Source of the DNA: Patulibacter sp. SYSU D01012
GTDB taxonomy: Bacteria > Actinomycetota > Thermoleophilia > Solirubrobacterales > Solirubrobacteraceae
Assembly: GCF_017916475.1 (NCBI RefSeq)
Contig: NZ_JAFMTB010000001.1
Location: forward strand, 1,140,849 to 1,204,848
Direction of reading: 5' to 3'
Length of the DNA stretch: 64,000 nucleotides
Program-made: the position numbers and the translations under genes
Part shown: piece by piece, positions 61,426 to 64,000 of the stretch
Numbering within the stretch: position 1 is the first letter of the stretch
How the letters are laid out: every line of letters starts with the position of its first letter
The notes under the pieces: generated by a model
What the model was told of the DNA's origin: nothing
The model's database searches: none
Seen by the model: only the letters and a program-made list of their open reading frames with translations

Positions 61426-62043
61426 ATGGCAGCGATTCTCGCCAAGAAGCTCGGCATGACGCAGCTGTTCCTCGAGGACGGCTCCGTCGAGCGCGTCACG
61501 GTCCTCGAGGCCGGGCCCTGCCCGGTGACGGGCCGCCGCACCGCCGACCGCGACGGCTACGAGGCCGTCCAGCTCGCGTACGGCGCGACGAAGGAGAAGC
61601 ACCTCTCCAAGGCCGAGCTCGGCCACCTGAAGAAGGCCGGCGTCGGCCCGCACCGCCACATCGTCGAGTTCCGCGACGCGGACGTCGACGTCGAGGTCGG
61701 CCAGGCCGTGACCGTCGACGCGTTCGAGGCCGGCCAGAAGGTCAAGGTCTCCGCCACGTCGAAGGGCAAGGGCTTCCAGGGCACCGTCAAGCGCCACGGC
61801 TTCGGCCGCGGCCCGGTGACCCACGGCTCGCACAACACGCGTGCCCCGGGCTCGATCGGCGCCGCCGCGTACCCGGCGCGCGTCTTCAAGGGCCTGCGCG
61901 GCCCCGGCCGCATGGGTGGCGAGCGCGTCACCCAGTCCGGTCTGGAGATCGTCCGGATCGACGCCGACGACAACCTGCTGATCCTGCGCGGCTCGGTCCC
62001 GGGCCCGCGCAACGGCCTCGTGGAGGTCCGTACCGATGCCTGA
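61426..62043 (+). CDS. rplC: 50S ribosomal protein L3
   Basis: About 205 residues; primary rRNA binder near the peptidyl transferase centre. It starts MAAILAKKLGMTQLF at ATG 61426. GTG 61417, inside the rpsJ stop, would add three residues and give coupled translation. Motifs are KGKGFQGTVKRHGFGRGPVT, SHNTRAPGSIGAAAYPARVF (region of tiamulin/anisomycin-type resistance, no unusual residue noted) and GLRGPGRMGGERVT. The rplD start lies 8 bp before its end. Confidence 0.95.
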   Translation: MAAILAKKLGMTQLFLEDGSVERVTVLEAGPCPVTGRRTADRDGYEAVQLAYGATKEKHLSKAELGHLKKAGVGPHRHIVEFRDADVDVEVGQAVTVDAFEAGQKVKVSATSKGKGFQGTVKRHGFGRGPVTHGSHNTRAPGSIGAAAYPARVFKGLRGPGRMGGERVTQSGLEIVRIDADDNLLILRGSVPGPRNGLVEVRTDA

Positions 62044-62680
62044 TGCACCGATCCTGGGCGGCGGCACGCTGCAGCTCGACGATGCCGTCTTCGGCGTCGA
62101 GTTCAACGGCCCGCTCGTCCACCAGAACGTCCGTCACGAGCTGAACGCCCGCCGCCAGGGCACCTCCGCGTCCAAGACGCGCGGCCAGGTCTCCGGCGGT
62201 GGCGCCAAGCCGTGGCGCCAGAAGGGCACGGGCCGCGCCCGCGCCGGCTCCTCGCGCTCCCCGATCTGGACGGGCGGCGGCACGGTCTTCGGCCCGCAGC
62301 CGCGCCACTACACGTTCAAGGTGAACCGCAAGGAGAAGCGCGCCGCGCTGCGCAGCGTCCTGTCGCTGCACGCCGGCCGCGGCACGGTCGCCGGCCTCAA
62401 CGTCGCGTCGTTCGACACGCCGTCGACGAAGGCCGCCGTGTCCACCCTGAAGGACTGGGACGCCACCGGCTCCACGCTGATCGTGCTCGGCACGGGCGAG
62501 GACCGGACGGCCCTGTCGTTCCGCAACCTGCCCAAGACCGTCGTGCTGCCCGCCGCGCACGTCGGCGTCGCCGACGTCGTCGGTGCCGGCCGCCTGCTCC
62601 TGACCGCCGCCGCGGTCGACGAGCTCGTGGCCCGTGCCACGGGCGAGGGCGCTCCCGCCACCACGGAGGAGGTCGCCTGA
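62036..62680 (+). CDS. rplD: 50S ribosomal protein L4
   Basis: A 214-residue protein lining the exit tunnel. The tunnel loop [20 protein letters not shown] is followed by [20 protein letters not shown], both highly conserved. The C-terminal domain has [20 protein letters not shown]. In E. coli L4 regulates the S10 operon; no such leader was recognised upstream of rpsJ. It overlaps rplC by 8 bp. Confidence 0.97.
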   Translation: MPDAPILGGGTLQLDDAVFGVEFNGPLVHQNVRHELNARRQGTSASKTRGQVSGGGAKPWRQKGTGRARAGSSRSPIWTGGGTVFGPQPRHYTFKVNRKEKRAALRSVLSLHAGRGTVAGLNVASFDTPSTKAAVSTLKDWDATGSTLIVLGTGEDRTALSFRNLPKTVVLPAAHVGVADVVGAGRLLLTAAAVDELVARATGEGAPATTEEVA

Positions 62681-62682
62681 TC

Positions 62683-62988
62683 ATGGACGCGACCCAGGTC
62701 ATCATCCGCCCGGTCGTGAGCGAGAAGAGCTACGTCCTCTCGACCGTCGGCAAGTACACGTTCCGCGTCCACCCGGACGCCCACAAGACGCAGATCCGCC
62801 AGGCGGTCGAGTCGCTCTTCGACGTCCACGTCGTCGACGTCAAGACGGCCAGCGTGAAGAGCAAGCCGAAGCGCCGCGGCTCCACCGCGGGCCGCACGCG
62901 CTCGTGGAAGAAGGCGATCGTCCAGGTCCGCGAGGGCGAGGAGATCCCGATCTTCCAGTCGCTCGACGCCGGCGCCGGCCAGGAGTAG
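62683..62988 (+). CDS. rplW: 50S ribosomal protein L23
   Basis: A 101-residue protein at the tunnel exit, docking site for trigger factor and SRP. It starts [20 protein letters not shown], then [40 protein letters not shown] and a basic loop [18 protein letters not shown] 62683 lies 2 nt after the rplD stop and after GGAGGTCGCC. Confidence 0.97.
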   Translation: MDATQVIIRPVVSEKSYVLSTVGKYTFRVHPDAHKTQIRQAVESLFDVHVVDVKTASVKSKPKRRGSTAGRTRSWKKAIVQVREGEEIPIFQSLDAGAGQE

Positions 62989-62991
62989 GTC

Positions 62992-63837
62992 ATGCCGATT
63001 CGCAATCCCAAGCCCACCACGCCGGCGCAGCGCTTCGCGACGTACGCGGACTTCGCCGAGGTCACGAAGACCACGCCGGAGCGCTCGCTCGTCGAGGGTC
63101 TGACGAAGTCGGGCGGCCGCAACAACAACGGCCGCAAGACGTCCCGTCACCGCGGCGGCGGCGCCAAGCGCCTGTACCGCAAGATCGACTTCAAGCGCGT
63201 CACGGACGGCGTCCCCGCCCGCGTCGCCGCGATCGAGTACGACCCCAACCGCACGGCGTACATCGCGCTGCTGCACTACGCGGACGGCCGCAAGTCGTAC
63301 ATCCTGGCCCCGCGTGGCCTGGAGGTCGGCGCCACGGTGCAGTCCGGTCCCGACGCGGACATCCGCACGGGCAACGCGCTCGCGCTGGCCGACATCCCGG
63401 CCGGCACGGTCGTGCACAACGTCGAGCTCCAGCCGACGAAGGGCGGCCAGCTCGGCCGCTCCGCCGGCTCCGCCATCCAGCTGATGGCGAAGGACCACGG
63501 CATGGCCACCCTGCGCCTGCCGTCGGGCGAGATGCGCATGGTCCCCGAGGCCTGCCGCGCCACCATCGGCTCGGTCGGCAACGCGGAGCACCAGAACGTC
63601 AAGATCGGCAACGCCGGCCGCAAGCGTCACATGGGCATCCGCCCGCAGACGCGCGGTACCGCGATGAACCCGGTCGACCACCCGCACGGCGGCGGCGAGG
63701 GCTCCACCACGCCGGGCCGCCACCCGGTCACCCCGTGGGGCAAGCCCACGCTGGGGTACCGCACCCGCAAGAAGAACAAGCCCTCGGACCGCCTCATCGT
63801 GCGCGGTCGCCGACGCGGCAAGGGCAAGAGGAAGTAG
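62992..63837 (+). CDS. rplB: 50S ribosomal protein L2
   Basis: A 281-residue protein required for subunit association and peptidyl transfer. It starts [15 protein letters not shown], then [54 protein letters not shown] and the conserved C-terminal [12 protein letters not shown] with the catalytic-centre His. It ends with basic [10 protein letters not shown]. Three bases separate it from rplW. Confidence 0.98.
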   Translation: MPIRNPKPTTPAQRFATYADFAEVTKTTPERSLVEGLTKSGGRNNNGRKTSRHRGGGAKRLYRKIDFKRVTDGVPARVAAIEYDPNRTAYIALLHYADGRKSYILAPRGLEVGATVQSGPDADIRTGNALALADIPAGTVVHNVELQPTKGGQLGRSAGSAIQLMAKDHGMATLRLPSGEMRMVPEACRATIGSVGNAEHQNVKIGNAGRKRHMGIRPQTRGTAMNPVDHPHGGGEGSTTPGRHPVTPWGKPTLGYRTRKKNKPSDRLIVRGRRRGKGKRK

Positions 63838-63839
63838 CC

Positions 63840-64000
63840 GTGAGCCGATCGAGCAAGAAGGGGCCGTGGGTCGAGGAGCGACTGATGTCGCGCATCGAGA
63901 CCATGAACGCCTCGAACGAGAAGAAGCTGATCAAGACGTGGTCGCGCGCGTCGACGATCTTCCCCGAGATGGTGGGCCACACCATCGCCGTGCACGACGG
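63840..64000 (+). CDS. rpsS: 30S ribosomal protein S19, 3' part beyond the window
   Basis: The first 53 codons are visible from GTG 63840, two bases after the rplB stop. [20 protein letters not shown] and [20 protein letters not shown] match S19, followed by TIAVHDG. Fourth-in-line order rplD-rplW-rplB-rpsS confirms it. The remaining 35-40 residues lie past 64000. Confidence 0.96.
   Translation, partial: MSRSSKKGPWVEERLMSRIETMNASNEKKLIKTWSRASTIFPEMVGHTIAVHD

Overview
The window is chromosomal DNA of a very GC-rich bacterium, with GC-saturated third codon positions and many GTG starts. The gene complement points to Actinomycetota: FprA-type ferredoxin reductase, InhA-like FabI, acyl-CoA carboxylase beta subunit, monomeric isocitrate dehydrogenase, and class III cyclase with HAMP. 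The style of RpoB, SigA and the secreted proteins suggests the Thermoleophilia/Solirubrobacterales (Patulibacter- or Conexibacter-like). That placement is inference from protein character, not a database result. No phage, insertion sequence or CRISPR array is visible.

Layout. 1-2180: a 59-bp tandem repeat, a primary sigma factor gene, a 73-bp GC-rich tandem repeat and tRNA-Tyr. 2200-6430: TetR regulator, HipA-like kinase plus DUF3037 pair, FKBP lipoprotein, cupin, SRPBCC protein, folE. 6550-13690: a stand-alone FabF-like synthase, tRNA-Thr, an orphan chemoreceptor, two head-to-head CBS proteins, isocitrate dehydrogenase. 13740-21220: an operator-controlled pair of glyoxalase-fold proteins, then four minus-strand genes (membrane metallophosphoesterase, ferredoxin-NADP reductase, a disulfide-reductase-like flavoprotein, a secreted glycoside hydrolase). 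21390-23280: a two-component pair. 23375-30040: a fatty-acid synthase cluster (fabD-fabH-fabG-acpP-fabF-carboxyltransferase-fabI). 30190-37800: cardiolipin synthase, SRAP peptidase, adenylate cyclase, and an ATP-grasp/alpha-E/transglutaminase operon. 37840-64000: the transcription-translation block rpmG-secE-nusG-rplK-rplA-rplJ-rplL // giant secreted DUF11 protein // rpoB-rpoC // transporter // rpsL-rpsG // fusA-tuf // rpsJ-rplC-rplD-rplW-rplB-rpsS (the last cut by the window end).

How it works together. The right half is the essential gene-expression core, but it is broken into several transcription units by strong hairpins, and a 1619-residue secreted protein sits between rplL and rpoB. The middle is a near-complete FAS-II cluster with translationally coupled genes.

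Three genome-style signals stand out. (1) Many genes have a TAnnnT hexamer 6-10 nt before the start codon, as expected for leaderless mRNAs. (2) Terminator hairpins are followed by a UCGUCGUY tail instead of a U-tract. (3) Two unrelated genes (a response regulator and cardiolipin synthase) are each followed by a second, out-of-frame copy of their own 3' end that differs only at synonymous positions. This looks like the scar of replacement by a diverged homologue. The least-described protein content is a triple Cys/His module inside the giant DUF11 protein and the small HipA-like kinase/DUF3037 cassette.
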